From positions 32,576,425 through 32,640,424 of the forward strand of contig CAIIXF020000010.1 in NCBI GenBank assembly GCA_903813345.2: a stretch of 64,000 nt of DNA, in the 5' to 3' direction. Source of the stretch: Owenia fusiformis (taxonomy: Eukaryota > Annelida > Polychaeta > Sabellida > Oweniidae). Shown piece by piece: positions 24,501 to 33,077 of this stretch; within the stretch, counting starts at the first letter, position 1, and each line of letters opens with the position of its first letter. The notes beneath the pieces are model-generated. The model ran no database searches, was not told the origin of the DNA, and was given only the letters and a program-made list of their open reading frames with translations. The position numbers and the translations under genes were made by a program.

Positions 24501-27500
24501 CAACAACAGGATATATGGTTACACTATAGAGCTTTTTAATATATTCATCTTGTATTTCTGTAGAATTTATCCATATTTTACAAACACCCACCCCTCGCAT
24601 TCTAGCTCATCAAACAGATCTGAAATAAGGGTGTGGGTTATATACATTTTTAAACAAGATAGATCACCCATCTAAACGAACAAATGTGTGTGGGCATGAG
24701 TGTTTAAATACAAAGTATCAAGCTGCTCTTGATAAAAATCCTTGGGATGACTAATGCTCCAAATGGTTCAATGTTTGCTGGACTCACACCTGGGGAAAGT
24801 TAACTCCTTGAATTGATGATGCCGTGTTTTAGAACTTGAAATAGAGAGGGAACGAATGGAATTTACAGGGAATAAGGTATACAGGCTCGTAGCTGACACT
24901 CTAAATGGTAAAGAAATGCAAGAAAATCAGACACTTTATTCAAATTTTAAAGAGATAATGATCAAAAAGCGTAAGCAGACGGATATTTCGAAAAAGGAAG
25001 TTCTGATACTACTGTAACCAATCAATTGAAGCCAGGATTTCCCACACTTCCATATGTTATTTAATGATTGTGGTTTTCAAAATAGTCTCAGAAAAGTTGC
25101 AAGATGGCTTTGCCCTTTAATTGAATTTCCCATTTGTTATGTTTCTCCAAACAAAACAAAGAAACCAGAAATGTTCCATTGAGGAAATGACGAATAGAAC
25201 AACCAGCAAAACGTATTATTTAGAACCGATCGGGAAAATGATCAGGTTTGTTCAACGTTGGAGAATAAGTGTGAAAAGCTGCAAAAATCATTTACAGGGA
25301 ATAAACTTGTATGTTTAAGATGTTTTGCAGACAGTGCAAGTTTAAAGGAGTTATCTCCGCCTAAAACCCATTAAATAAAGGGTTACATCTGGTTTGAGTC
25401 CTTTGTGGTTAGATTGTTTGAAATCTGGAAAAGACAAACATAGTTTCTAAGCGCCTAATAAATATATCTCCAAAATCAAAATAGGACTTTTATGGCATGT
25501 TTAGTATTATGGCGTAAGTGAAACAAAAATACTCCAGAAGGTAGTACATTCACTTTATGGGACCAAACTAAGGAGATGTAAAACAGGAGGTTATAACATC
25601 TATCCCAGAATGCAACTGAATACACTAAATTCAATCCCAAGTCCTGATGGGAGTAGATAACCTCCCTTGGCATGAAACAGTTTCAAAACACAAATTATGG
25701 CTGTTTTAGTAGGGTATAAAGGAATAACATTAAACAAAGTCAGGGATAATGTCTGTTTTGTCTTGCCTCATTTACAATGGAGATAACTAACAAATAATCC
25801 ATCAGTAAAATAGTTTTTCTTACTTTTCCTTATTTCTAATTTTGAATGTACTTCTTTGCAAATGACTTACCGTACATGTACATCAAGTCATGTTCTGTAA
25901 AAGAATCTTCACACAGGATTGATAAATTTGAATTTTTGCAATTAATAAAGGAACAGATGATTTTTCAATTTTGTTGCAAATATGATCTCAATGATCTCTA
26001 ATGAATCTTTCATGACCTTATATGGGCATTTAAATGTGCAACAAATGCTTTACCATGTATGCATATTGTTGTGTCAAATGGGCTGTAGGAAAGTGAGTAA
26101 TAGTCGTATCAAAACAGTGATAAAATCTGAATCTCCATGTGACATGATGTTAATTTTCATAAAAGTGTGTGGTGCTAACATGGACTTTGTGGTGCTAACA
26201 TAGACTTTGTGGTGCTAACATGGACTTTGTGGTGCTAACATAGACTTTATGGTGCTAACATAGACTTTGTGGTGCTAACATGTACTCTGTGGTGCTAACA
26301 TGGACTTTGTGGTGCTAACATGAACTTTGTGGTGCTAACATGGACTTTGTGGTGCTATCATGAACTTTGTGATACGAACATGGACTTTGTGGTGCTAACA
26401 TAGACTTTGTGGTGCTAACATGGACTTTGTGGTGCTAACATGTAATTTGTGGTGCTAACATGGACTTTCAAGAGAGAACACCAATAGTACTAAGTGGTAC
26501 AATTTGTATCAATATTGCTCCATGGAAAACACAAGCTAGCAATGAAAGCATTACTAAGTACATTTAATTTAAAAGATCTATGGTGATGGGTACACCAAGA
26601 AAAAAATAGATGACACCTGAAAGACATGTCAATTTTTGAAAATTAAACAGGTGCATGAAACATCTACTTTAGGAAGAATAATCATACGAGCCCAACACCC
26701 AAACATAGCAAACATATATCAGTCATCATCATGGCTGAAATAGCTCAACATTGTGAATTTAGAGATATGAAAGTTCAGAGAGCATTTGGAAATGTACACC
26801 ATGAATATAAACAGAAGATTGCATGGGAGATGCCATGGTTTATCTCTTGCAGATGCACCTTTGCAGGCTAGTGGATGGATTATACTATGAAAACATAAAA
26901 AGTTTGAATTTTAGTATGGTGAATCCTAGCCTGTTACACAAAAATACACTTATTGTAGGCCAATATTATTGCTAATGAATTCACTGATCATAACATTCCC
27001 ACTTTTTACCCCCCAATTATTTCCAGAACCTTAAGAGTAAGAATACAAAGTTGTTCTCCCCTCCCTCAGGCAAAGGGGTGTCAAAACTGTCATAGAAATA
27101 AGAATTCCTAAATTAATTGCTGTAACCATAGATATGATACCCAGGATATGATGATGTCATTTTATAATGCTTTAAGACATTTTAGAATGTATCATGTCCA
27201 TATTTTATCCCTCTTAGATGACATTGGATATTTGAGGCCCAACACTCCATTGAAGTATGTACTTCTAACCAGACTTCTTATAAAACTAACCTCAAACAAA
27301 ATGCAATCAGGCTTTATTCATCCCCTTTTGTTGTGATAGAGTTTTGGATCATTGTAATTGTAAAAAATTAGACTTTCATTGTCAAACCACATTGCTTCAA
27401 ATAAAGCAGGACAGAACAGAGAAGCCATATTAATGTTTTTCGAAAATCAATCAGATATCCAAGTATTTTTTAATTTCAAGCTCAATTTAACCAAGAGATA

Positions 27501-30500
27501 ACAGATCTTAACTTTGATTTTTATAACTGAACCCTGGGAGCACGTTTTGTTGTTGTTGTTGTTGCTAAGGGGATTAGTAAAACAATAAACCATGGGTTAT
27601 CAAAACATTTTCTTTCTTTTAGGACACTGAGACTTCAAACATTATAAATCAATGCTGTATAGTATAGTATGTTACCTATACCTAACTCCTTTCTTTGGTC
27701 ATGCTTATTTCACTCAATTTCTCTTTAAAATTTGAATGAAGTGTTTGATTTTCTTGCATTTCTACACAATTTAGAATGTTAACTACATGTCCATCTACTT
27801 TATTCCTTGCTAATTCCACTCTTTTTCGCTGTATTTTTCATTTTAAAACATACCATCATGATATTTTTCTCATGGGCCATCCAATTAACACTAACAAGTT
27901 TTTAAACCAGTGATAAGAATATCTAAAGAATTAACTAATTTGCACTTGCATATACAAACGAGTTACAACTTAGATTGATGTCAGATTTAATTAGAGAAAT
28001 TCAAAGACGGTATTTGTATTTTTGAACCCCTGATTAGTTAGTGCAGTTCATGATAGAGAAATAAAATTCTAGGCTTAAAGGAACATTCCTGGACAGACCA
28101 TTTCTCTCCTAATATGGTAGCTATAACCATATATATACTTTCCATATTTAGCAAAACAGGGAAAAATGTTTTAATATAGTCAATATTGATCACTTGAAAA
28201 TGTAGTGCTGAATTCCAGTAGGCTGCCATCTTTTAGTATTTCCCTCAGGAAGTGATGTCATCGACTCTCAACTTTGCATATAACATTATAAGGAGCTATT
28301 AAGAATTACAAAAACCAGCTGTGCATTCTTTTTCAATTTTGACTATGATTTAATCCTTCTATAAGTCTTTTCTATTATTCTAAGCTGACAAACTCTGAAA
28401 ATATTTTTGCACATAAAGTAAGAACCACTTGTCTAGAAATGATTTTGTGCTACTTCCCTATACTGTTATATGCAAGGTCATGGAAGTTGAGAGTCGATGA
28501 CATCACTTCCTGAGTAAAATCTTAAAAGATGGCAGCTTACTGGAAATTAGCACTACATTTTTAAATTATCAATATTGACTATATTAAACATTTCCTGGTG
28601 TTTTGCTAAATATGGAAAGTACATATATGATTATAGCTATCACATCAGGATAGAAAAGGTTTGGCCAGGAATGTTCCTTTAAACATATAAATATCATTGT
28701 AAAAGGAACAATGTATTGCATAAGTAAAATATCCTCTTTGGCCTAAGATTTGACTCAAGTTCTCTGGCCTGTTACTCATACGATAAAACCTTAATAAACA
28801 CCTCTTTATAGTGAACACTTGTTACTAGTAAACCACCTCTTCTCAGCAAATACTCCACTGACTCCTGTGTAAAATCACCTGTAAACACCTCCCTCTAGTG
28901 AACACATTTTTGTGGGTCCATAGGTTTTCACTGTACGCAGGTATTACTGTAGTTGTGTATTAGTTCCATCTCTAAAATAAAGCTTCGTGTACCTTATGTT
29001 AAGGCTCTGACACCAAGGGTAGCCCTCACCTAGCTGCCCAGTGACATTTGTACTTAGACCATGGACATAATTAGACAGGACTGAATGGCAGACAGGAAAA
29101 TCAAGTCACTATGGAAACAAAAAGTAGTGTTATTTTTCGATTAATTTTTTACAGTCCTCACCTGATTGGCTTTAAACCACAATTAGTTTTTTTTAAAATT
29201 TCAAATCTATCTAAAAGAATATCTACCTTCCCCATCCCTTCCTACTTGATACCCCTTTCGCTTAATTTGAAATGCAGTACAATTGCTTACTAGTCAGTGT
29301 GCCAACTGTCTTCTCCCGACTGTCAGCTCCCATTGTACCTTTTAACCTATTAAGACTTATAGAATATCTACTGTCCCCCACCCCTTCTTACTTGATGCCC
29401 AATTCACTTATTTTAAAATGCAGTACAATTGCTTACTAGTCAGTGTGCCGACTGTGTGCTCCCAACTGAGAGTTCCCATTGTACCTTTTAACCTATTAAG
29501 ACTTATAGAATATCTACTGTCCCCCACCCCTTCTTACTTGATGCCCAATTCACTTATTTTAAAATGCAGTACAATTGCTTACTAGTCAGTGTGCCGACTG
29601 TGTGCTCCCGACTGTGAGCTCCCATTGTACCTTTTAACCTATTAAGACTTATAGAATATCTACTGTCCCCCACCCCTTCTTACTTGATGCCCAATTCACT
29701 TATTTTAAAATGCAGTACAATTGCTTACTAGTCAGTGTGCCGACTGTGTGCTCCCAACTGAGAGTTCCCATTGTACCTTTTAACCTATTAAGACTTATAG
29801 AATATGCCCTGCGTACAGAGTCTAGTTAAACTACACTCTGCCTAGTAGAAACCATATTACAGTTTAGTAGCCCCGCCCCCACGACAGTTACCGATGACAG
29901 TTTGGGTAGTAAATCACTTCTGACCTACGCGCTGACCTTTGTTCTACCAATCAGCGAGCTTGAAGAAATCCGCCAAATGCGTTCTAATTAAATATGCGCA
30001 TGCCATTGGTCAATTCCGGGCTCAACGATGACGTCAGAAGGAATGACCATATATAGAACGTCGGTCAAATTTGGCCGATGAACACTGATTGGCGCGGTGA
30101 GTTCACAGGTTTATTTTAGTTTGAAAGAGTGAAGACGAAGCTCTCTTTTAAGAAGTGAAGTCAAACGAATGCAAAGGGTATATAGAATATCTACTGTCCC
30201 CCACCCCTTCTTACTTGATGCCCAATTCACTTATTTTAAAATGCAGTACAATTGCTTACTAGTCAGTGTGTCGACTGTGAGCTCCCGACTGTGATCTCCC
30301 GTTGTACCTTTTAACCTACTAAGACTTATGGAATATCTACTGTCCCCTACCCCTTCTTACTTGATGCCCAATTCGCTTATTTTAAAATGCAGTACAATTG
30401 CTTACTAGTCAGTGTGCCGACTGTGTGCTCCCGACTGTGTGCTCCCGACTGTGAGCTCCCATTGTACCTTTTAACCTAACAAGACTTCGAAATAAAAAAA

Positions 30501-30588
30501 ACTAAAGCTTACCACTGTGTAAGATGATGTTTAAGATGCAGATAGAGATGAAGAATGCTGATGCAACTTGATTCCAGAGATAAGCCAT
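12391..30588 (-). CDS. Kirrel/Kirre/IrreC-like (Neph-type) Ig-superfamily adhesion receptor, 11 coding exons, 706 aa
   Basis: Coding exons on the minus strand, in order: 30588-30513, 24342-24151, 23832-23710, 23445-23019, 21936-21785, 19004-18750, 16981-16685, 16111-15998, 13288-13131, 12920-12802, 12598-12391. They total 2121 nt, frame-continuous, with AG and GT at each junction; intron phases are 1,1,1,2,1,1,1,1,0,2. Layout: signal peptide 1-25; Ig1 about 30-130 (C51, W62, C109); Ig2 about 132-236 (C156, W169, C214); Ig3 about 238-324 (C261, W272, C305); Ig4 about 325-408 (C347, W359, C389); Ig5 about 410-507 (C431, W444, C489); membrane span about 512-537, then RRKR; tail to 706. Ig1 motifs VQWTQDKFALG and PRYSIIG, and Ig2 motifs GKPAAKISWYTDG and DGKRE, are typical of Kirrel/Kirre/Rst. 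Known: these proteins mediate cell-cell recognition by binding nephrin/SNS-type partners or each other (myoblast fusion, filtration slits, axon and synapse targeting). The tail is shorter than in vertebrate KIRREL1 but keeps a terminal PDZ ligand (T704-N-V706). Which Kirrel paralog it corresponds to is unresolved; invertebrates often have one or two. Confidence 0.93.
12802..12920 (-). CDS. Kirrel-like exon 10: tyrosine-rich tail
   Basis: The acceptor TTTTTTCAG is at 12929-12921 and the donor GTGAGT at 12801-12796. It encodes residues 599-637 with NYGYGMDSNRGNDYRDYRDY: five tyrosines in about 20 residues and a DYR repeat. It ends in phase 2, and Arg638 is completed by the next exon. Confidence 0.88.
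13131..13288 (-). CDS. Kirrel-like exon 9: juxtamembrane cytoplasmic tail
   Basis: The acceptor TTTTTAG is at 13295-13289 and the donor GTAAGT at 13130-13125. It encodes residues 546-598, starting with four Asp and including GDKVEPWRSD and KSYFRYSDEYAELNYAS. The clustered tyrosines (Y581, Y584, Y588, Y593) are candidate kinase/SH2 sites. That role is inferred from the family and not shown by the sequence. Confidence 0.88.
14448..14900. repeat. 21-bp minisatellite, block 1 (TACAGGGTGTCCATTAAGAAA)
   Basis: About 21 copies of a 21-bp unit lie in intron 8 of the Kirrel-like gene. The unit length is a multiple of three and has no stops in some frames, so both strands carry long artefactual frames (SIKKYRV repeats on plus, MDTLYFL repeats on minus). 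Variants TATAGAGTG and TAAAACAGGGTGCC occur at semi-regular intervals, hinting at a higher-order repeat. Confidence 0.95.
15376..15655. repeat. 21-bp minisatellite, block 2
   Basis: About 13 copies of the same 21-bp unit, with the same variant types in similar order as block 1, separated from it by a 475-bp unique spacer. The same intron holds both blocks. Confidence 0.95.
15998..16111 (-). CDS. Kirrel-like exon 8: transmembrane segment
   Basis: The acceptor ATTTTAG is at 16118-16112 and the donor GTATGT at 15997-15992. It encodes residues 508-545: about 26 hydrophobic residues (LIYLLAGVLGGIVFIAVIVG and on, positions 512-537) followed by a basic stop-transfer stretch RRKRG. This gives a type I single-pass topology with the Ig domains outside. 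Confidence 0.93.
16685..16981 (-). CDS. Kirrel-like exon 7: Ig5
   Basis: The acceptor ATTTTCAG is at 16989-16982; the donor GTTTGT (16684-16679) is the weakest in the gene. It encodes residues 409-507: PPIIQSEDEQFAMSGSEALI, C431, EIKWFKDG (W444) and EDFGEFNCTVSNGYG (C489). The Pro-Pro-Ile-Ile entry to Ig5 is typical of Kirrel. The domain lacks the RGD seen in vertebrate KIRREL1 Ig5. The frame reads on past the donor for some 20 residues, but the phase-1 join to the membrane exon makes the splice the better choice. Confidence 0.92.
17395..17562 (+). repeat. CCGTCTGC-family copy
   Basis: ATCCGTCTGCTCATGC start, ACTACATGCCTGTTTACTTT in the middle. Faces a minus copy at 17645; intron 6 of the Kirrel-like gene. 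Confidence 0.9.
17645..17795 (-). repeat. CCGTCTGC-family copy
   Basis: GTGGAATTAGCAAGAAAT, CAGGCATGTAGATAACACT, AGACACTTTA. The outer end is degraded. Confidence 0.85.
18370..18620. mobile_element. MITE-like element with AGGCGTAGC ends
   Basis: The left end AGGCGTAGCTAG and right end CTGGCTACGCCCCTG are inverted, and GATCGCACCCCC occurs near both ends. It sits in intron 6 of the Kirrel-like gene. It resembles, but is distinct from, the GGCCCGTAGCCAGG family. No target duplication was established. Confidence 0.55.
18750..19004 (-). CDS. Kirrel-like exon 6: Ig4
   Basis: The acceptor TATTTTAG is at 19012-19005 and the donor GTATGT at 18749-18744. It encodes residues 325-408, a whole Ig domain: ATLQCNVEGNPPPTIIW (C347, W359), then SDFGVYTCAATVIGFDEIS (C389). 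The exon is symmetric (phase 1-1), as is usual for Ig-domain exons. The long frame on the opposite strand here is a shadow. Confidence 0.94.
19575..19732 (+). repeat. CCGTCTGC-family copy
   Basis: TTTGAATGAAGTGTCTGATT to TTTTAAAACAGACC; the CCGTCTGC end is lost. Confidence 0.88.
20077..20250 (-). repeat. CCGTCTGC-family copy
   Basis: Near complete: GGTCATGTTCTA to GAACAGACGGACATT. A worn second minus copy may follow at 20410-20525. Confidence 0.92.
21090..21232 (+). repeat. CCGTCTGC-family copy
   Basis: CTTGCATTTCTATACAATTT, ACTACATGCCTGTTTACTTT; start degraded. Confidence 0.88.
21580..21748 (+). repeat. CCGTCTGC-family copy
   Basis: ATGTCCGTCTGCTTCATGC start. It runs up to 36 bp from the splice donor of Kirrel-like exon 5. 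Confidence 0.92.
21785..21936 (-). CDS. Kirrel-like exon 5: second half of Ig3
   Basis: The acceptor ATTTCCAG is at 21944-21937 and the donor GTAAGT at 21784-21779. It encodes residues 274-323, including KKISCEATNSVGSSKQSFLL with the second Ig3 cysteine (C305). The pattern C-E-x-x-N-x-V-G-S matches Kirrel Ig3. Confidence 0.93.
22321..22497 (+). repeat. CCGTCTGC-family copy
   Basis: ATCCGTCTGCTCATAC to AAACATGACCCC. Confidence 0.92.
23019..23445 (-). CDS. Kirrel-like exon 4: Ig2 and first half of Ig3
   Basis: The acceptor TTTTTCAG is at 23453-23446 and the donor GTAAGT at 23018-23013. It encodes residues 131-272. Ig2 shows PVNLTC (C156), GKPAAKISWYTDG, DGKRENVVSTLEI and KTYECQATNEAL (C214); Ig3 begins APEVSMTVEP with FKCQAEGNPNTITW (C261, W272). 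The exon ends with two bases of Lys273. N153 is in an N-glycosylation sequon. Confidence 0.95.
23710..23832 (-). CDS. Kirrel-like exon 3: second half of Ig1
   Basis: The acceptor ends CTAG (23836-23833) and the donor is GTAAGA (23709-23704). It encodes residues 91-130, beginning EYNLMISNAQL and containing DDGVWECQV with C109, then AAKLTVF. At 41 codons it is too short to stand out as an open frame. It was found by extending the Ig1 fold from exon 2 in the required phase. Confidence 0.92.
24151..24342 (-). CDS. Kirrel-like exon 2: first half of Ig1
   Basis: The acceptor TTTTCCAG is at 24350-24343 and the donor GTATGT at 24150-24145. It encodes residues 26-90 with the first Ig1 cysteine (C51), the core tryptophan in VQWTQD (W62) and PRYSIIGSQDLG. 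In Kirrel proteins the next residues are Glu/Gln-Tyr-Asn/His, exactly what exon 3 supplies. Confidence 0.93.
24824..24988 (-). repeat. CCGTCTGC-family copy
   Basis: GTGTTTTAGAACTTGAAATAG to AGCAGACGGATAT; intron 1 of the Kirrel-like gene. Confidence 0.92.
26165..26470. repeat. 20-bp tandem repeat (TTTGTGGTGCTAACATGGAC)
   Basis: About 15 copies with small substitutions lie in intron 1 of the Kirrel-like gene. Variation is mainly at one or two bases (ATGGAC, ATAGAC, ATGTAC, ATGAAC). Confidence 0.93.
27699..27853 (+). repeat. CCGTCTGC-family copy
   Basis: Starts at TCATGCTTATTTCACTC (CCGTCTGC lost), ends TTTTAAAACATACC. Confidence 0.9.
28079..28678. mobile_element. TTAA-flanked fold-back element, 600 bp (piggyBac-type target)
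   Basis: The ends are AGGAACATTCCTGG and CCAGGAATGTTCCT, flanked by TTAA at 28075-28078 and 28679-28682. Arms of about 215 bp (to about 28290 and from about 28465) are reverse complements at roughly 85-90% by eye, with GATGGCAGCTTACTGGAA / TTCCAGTAGGCTGCCATC and AGTTGAGAGTCGATGACATC as landmarks. The loop is about 175 bp. No transposase is encoded. It lies in intron 1 of the Kirrel-like gene. Confidence 0.82.
28780..28940. mobile_element. Fragment of a dispersed AAACCTCTNTAGTGAACACC-type repeat
   Basis: AAACCTTAATAAACACCTCTTTATAGTGAACACT and a mirrored TTTTCACTGTACGCAGG resemble pogo/Tigger-like MITE ends of the CAGTGAAACCTCT type. Related fragments appear at 31430-31620 (CAGTGAAACCTC-like, with AAGTGGAACACTTTTAGAGG), 55262-55290 and 62408-62530. 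All are worn. Confidence 0.4.
29210..30484. repeat. 146-bp satellite-like tandem array (interrupted)
   Basis: CTACTGTCCCCCACCCCTTC recurs at 29368, 29514, 29660, 30191 and 30337, with a diverged first copy at 29223; the spacing is 145-146 bp on each side of an insertion at 29806-30180. Copies at 29368 and 29660 share CTCCCAACTGAGAGTTCCC, while 29514 has CTCCCGACTGTGAGCTCCC, so there is a hint of a 292-bp dimer. The array ends 28 bp before the signal-peptide exon of the Kirrel-like gene, inside intron 1. Confidence 0.93.
29806..30180 (+). mobile_element. 375-bp promoter-like insertion in the 146-bp array
   Basis: It is flanked by a 10-bp direct repeat TATAGAATAT (29796-29805 and 30181-30190), each copy belonging to the array unit, so the insert went in after the array formed. 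It carries in plus orientation a GC box (CCCCGCCCCC, 29871-29880), CCAAT (29947-29951), inverted CCAAT (30005-30009, 30088-30092), a full CRE TGACGTCA (30029-30036) and CATATATAGA (30049-30058). That is the order of a compact RNA polymerase II promoter. The terminal inverted match is weak (GCCCTGCGTAC against TACCCTTTGCAT). It has no coding frame of note. Its class is unknown. Confidence 0.7.
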
Positions 30589-30609
30589 CTTTAGTGGTGT
30601 AGCAATAAT
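30513..30609 (-). CDS. Kirrel-like exon with start codon and signal peptide
   Basis: The start ATG is at 30588-30586. It encodes 25 residues (MAYLWNQVASAFFISICILN, then IILHS) with a hydrophobic core, a typical secretory signal. The 3' splice site upstream (TTTTCAG at 30616-30610) leaves 21 nt of 5'UTR in this exon, so at least one non-coding exon must lie further right. The donor GTAAGC is at 30512-30507. The exon ends in phase 1, and the first base joins CT of the next exon as Ala26. This exon escapes ordinary frame scanning because it is too short. Confidence 0.85.
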
Positions 30610-31409
30610 CTGAAAACATAAAAATACGAAGTCATTAACATTTCATTGCTTTTTTCTAATTAGGAAAATTTCACATCAAAGGTTTCGTCAATTTTAGTGA
30701 TATACAGGGAAACATAATACAGGGTGACCCAAAAATATGTTTACATTTTATCAACAGCTGTACCACCCTGTATTTGTATGGAACCATTGGTTCAACAGTT
30801 ATGCCTGAAGCTAAATAGTAGATCACACTAGCCTCTTGACTACCTGGAGTGACCAGATATCTTGTCACCTCAGAAATGACCTTGAAACCAAGAGTGACGA
30901 GAAGATCTGTCACAAAATTTTTCACTTAAATTGCTCTTATTTGAACAATTTTTATCCAATTTATACAACAATTGTTTTAAAATATGTAGAAATGATCTCT
31001 GCCTTCTAATTTTATGAAGTTGAACAAATGTCAAAAGGTGGCAAAAGTGAAAAAATTTCTCGTTTCAACCAATTTTAGAGCCTGGGATTCAAGAGACTAG
31101 AGTATATCACACTCTGCATCTAACAAATGATCTAATTTATTTGCATTTTATATCTGGAAAAGCAATATAACATTTTAAAATGCAATTAAACTTTAAACCA
31201 CAATATAATTGATGTGTTTATACAAACTGTTTGTTGTGAATTTGAAGTAAAAATGATTATTTTCACAGCCCCCTGACAATGGTACAAATAGCTATGAAAA
31301 AACAAATATATTTTATAAGCTGTTTTTAATGAGAGACAGGGTCTATAATTTGTGACCTAATACAGTGTTTTGCACTTTCCTAAATCATTAGACTAAACAA
31401 CCAAATATA

Positions 31410-31620
31410 TCACTTTATGCTCTATTATAAAACATATGCTTGGGGCCATGTGTGGAACACTTCTGAGAGTCCCAAGACCAATGTTAGGTGAACCTCTTAT
31501 AAGTAGAACACCTCCCAAGTGGAACACTTTTAGAGGTTCAAATGGTGTTCCATTTAGGCAAGTTTTACTGTACAATGAAACCTCTATTTCAGAACACCTG
31601 TTTTATCTAAATTCCTGGGA
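31410..31620. mobile_element. Fragment of the same CAGTGAAACCTCT-type repeat family
   Basis: GGAACACTTCTGAGAGTCCC, AGAACACCTCCCAAGTGGAAC and TACAATGAAACCTCTATTTCAGAACACC are the recurring phrases. They give rise to overlapping frames on both strands that are not genes. Confidence 0.4.
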
Positions 31621-31956
31621 AAATTTAGAGTAAAATAACAGTTTATCAAAGTGGAGTGAATGGTGTAACGTGTTTGAAAGTGGTGATATCACCACTCAAT
31701 ATTTCCTTATGGGGATCATTACCTTATATGGAGCTAATTTGATGAAAATTTAATCTCAATATATTTGATGATCGCCAATATAATCCAGCCACACTACAAA
31801 CTGAAAATCATTGAGTCTAATCAGAAAGCTTTTATACCAAATTAACAATATTTCTTGGGGTTATCTGGTTAAATTTCCAATTGTTCCATGAGTGTTTCTC
31901 ATGTATAAACAGAATTTTGGGTTCTTCTCTTTTTGTCCTGTGGAAATCTAATTTTT

Positions 31957-32035
31957 TGAAAGGTATTTTCCTATCCTATCCATTCCTTAAGGTATTCTTC
32001 TATCCCATCCATTCCTTAAAGGTATTTTCCTGTCC
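31957..32035. repeat. Short tandem repeat, about 31 bp, 3 copies
   Basis: AAGGTATTTTCCTATCCTATCC, ending CATTCCTTA, is repeated with small changes. Confidence 0.75.
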
Positions 32036-32493
32036 CATAATTTTCTATATTGTTCTATTCATTGCTGCATTCTATATTTCTGTTTCTATTCTAATATTTC
32101 CATCATGTCCCAAATGTGCATTCTATTTTTGTACTCTAAACCACATTTTTTACAAAAACTGAAGAATTACAGAATTCCTTGTTGCTTGATCTGATAATCT
32201 TAATGTGTTATCAAAGGTTCATTTGGAAAAAGGAAAAAATCCACCTGTATTAAATACAAACAAGCACCTCATTCTACAGAATCTTACTTTAACATTTAAA
32301 AGAACCAGAACTGTACCTGATTTTTGCAATCCCATATATTTTAGTTTTTGCAGTATATATATGTAGCTGTTTACAAAATAATACTCAATGCTTTCATTTC
32401 TTCTCTCTTATTTTGCATTTTACTTCATGGTACTATCTCTGTCTTATGCTTGTCTTGTGAAAAATAACTTCACATAGAGTGAACCATCAAAGG

Positions 32494-32664
32494 GTTCATA
32501 TTTTAAAACTCAAAATAGAGTGGAAAAGAGTGGAATTAGCAAGGAACAAAGTAAACAGACATGTAGATAATACTCTGAATTGTATAGAAATGCAAGAAAA
32601 TCAAACACTTTATTCAAATTTTAGAGAGAAATGGAGTGAAATAAGCATGAGCAGACGGGCATTT
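32494..32664 (-). repeat. CCGTCTGC-family copy
   Basis: Full length, ends GAGCAGACGGGCATT. It is readable without stops as ELARNKVNRHVDNTLNCIEM and on, a frame shared with other copies. Confidence 0.93.
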
Positions 32665-32817
32665 TCCATGAGGTTATTCTTTATTGAGGGGTCATAGTAT
32701 GTTTTGGCAACTTTAGTTACCATGCTGCCAAGAATCATGATTTATGAAGACAATTAGTAGAGCCTGCTAGAGATTCCTCTGTGAACATTCCAAAAGATTT
32801 TCAAAAATCCTTCAAAT

Positions 32818-32950
32818 TTCACTCTATTTCTCTCTTAAATTTGAATGAAGTGTTTGATTATTTTACATTTCTATACAATTTAGGGTGTCTCCTTCAAGTC
32901 TATTATGTTCATTCCTTGCTAATTCCTCTCTTTTCTGTGAAATTCTTAAA
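32818..32950 (+). repeat. CCGTCTGC-family copy
   Basis: TTTGAATGAAGTGTTTGATT to CTAATTCCTCTCTTTTCTGT; start lost. Confidence 0.85.
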
Positions 32951-33077
32951 AGAAAAGAAGATGACATGATATCACATTTTAGGGTTTTACTGCACAGATC
33001 CTGCTTGTAAAATGCAGGAACAATGCTGGGTCATGCACAAAGAATGACAACATATTCGTTCATCTTTCCTTACCATA

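Noticed and set aside
29806-30180. Promoter of the Kirrel-like gene
   Set aside because: It points to the plus strand, lies downstream of the start codon on the minus strand, and is an insertion with a flanking duplication.
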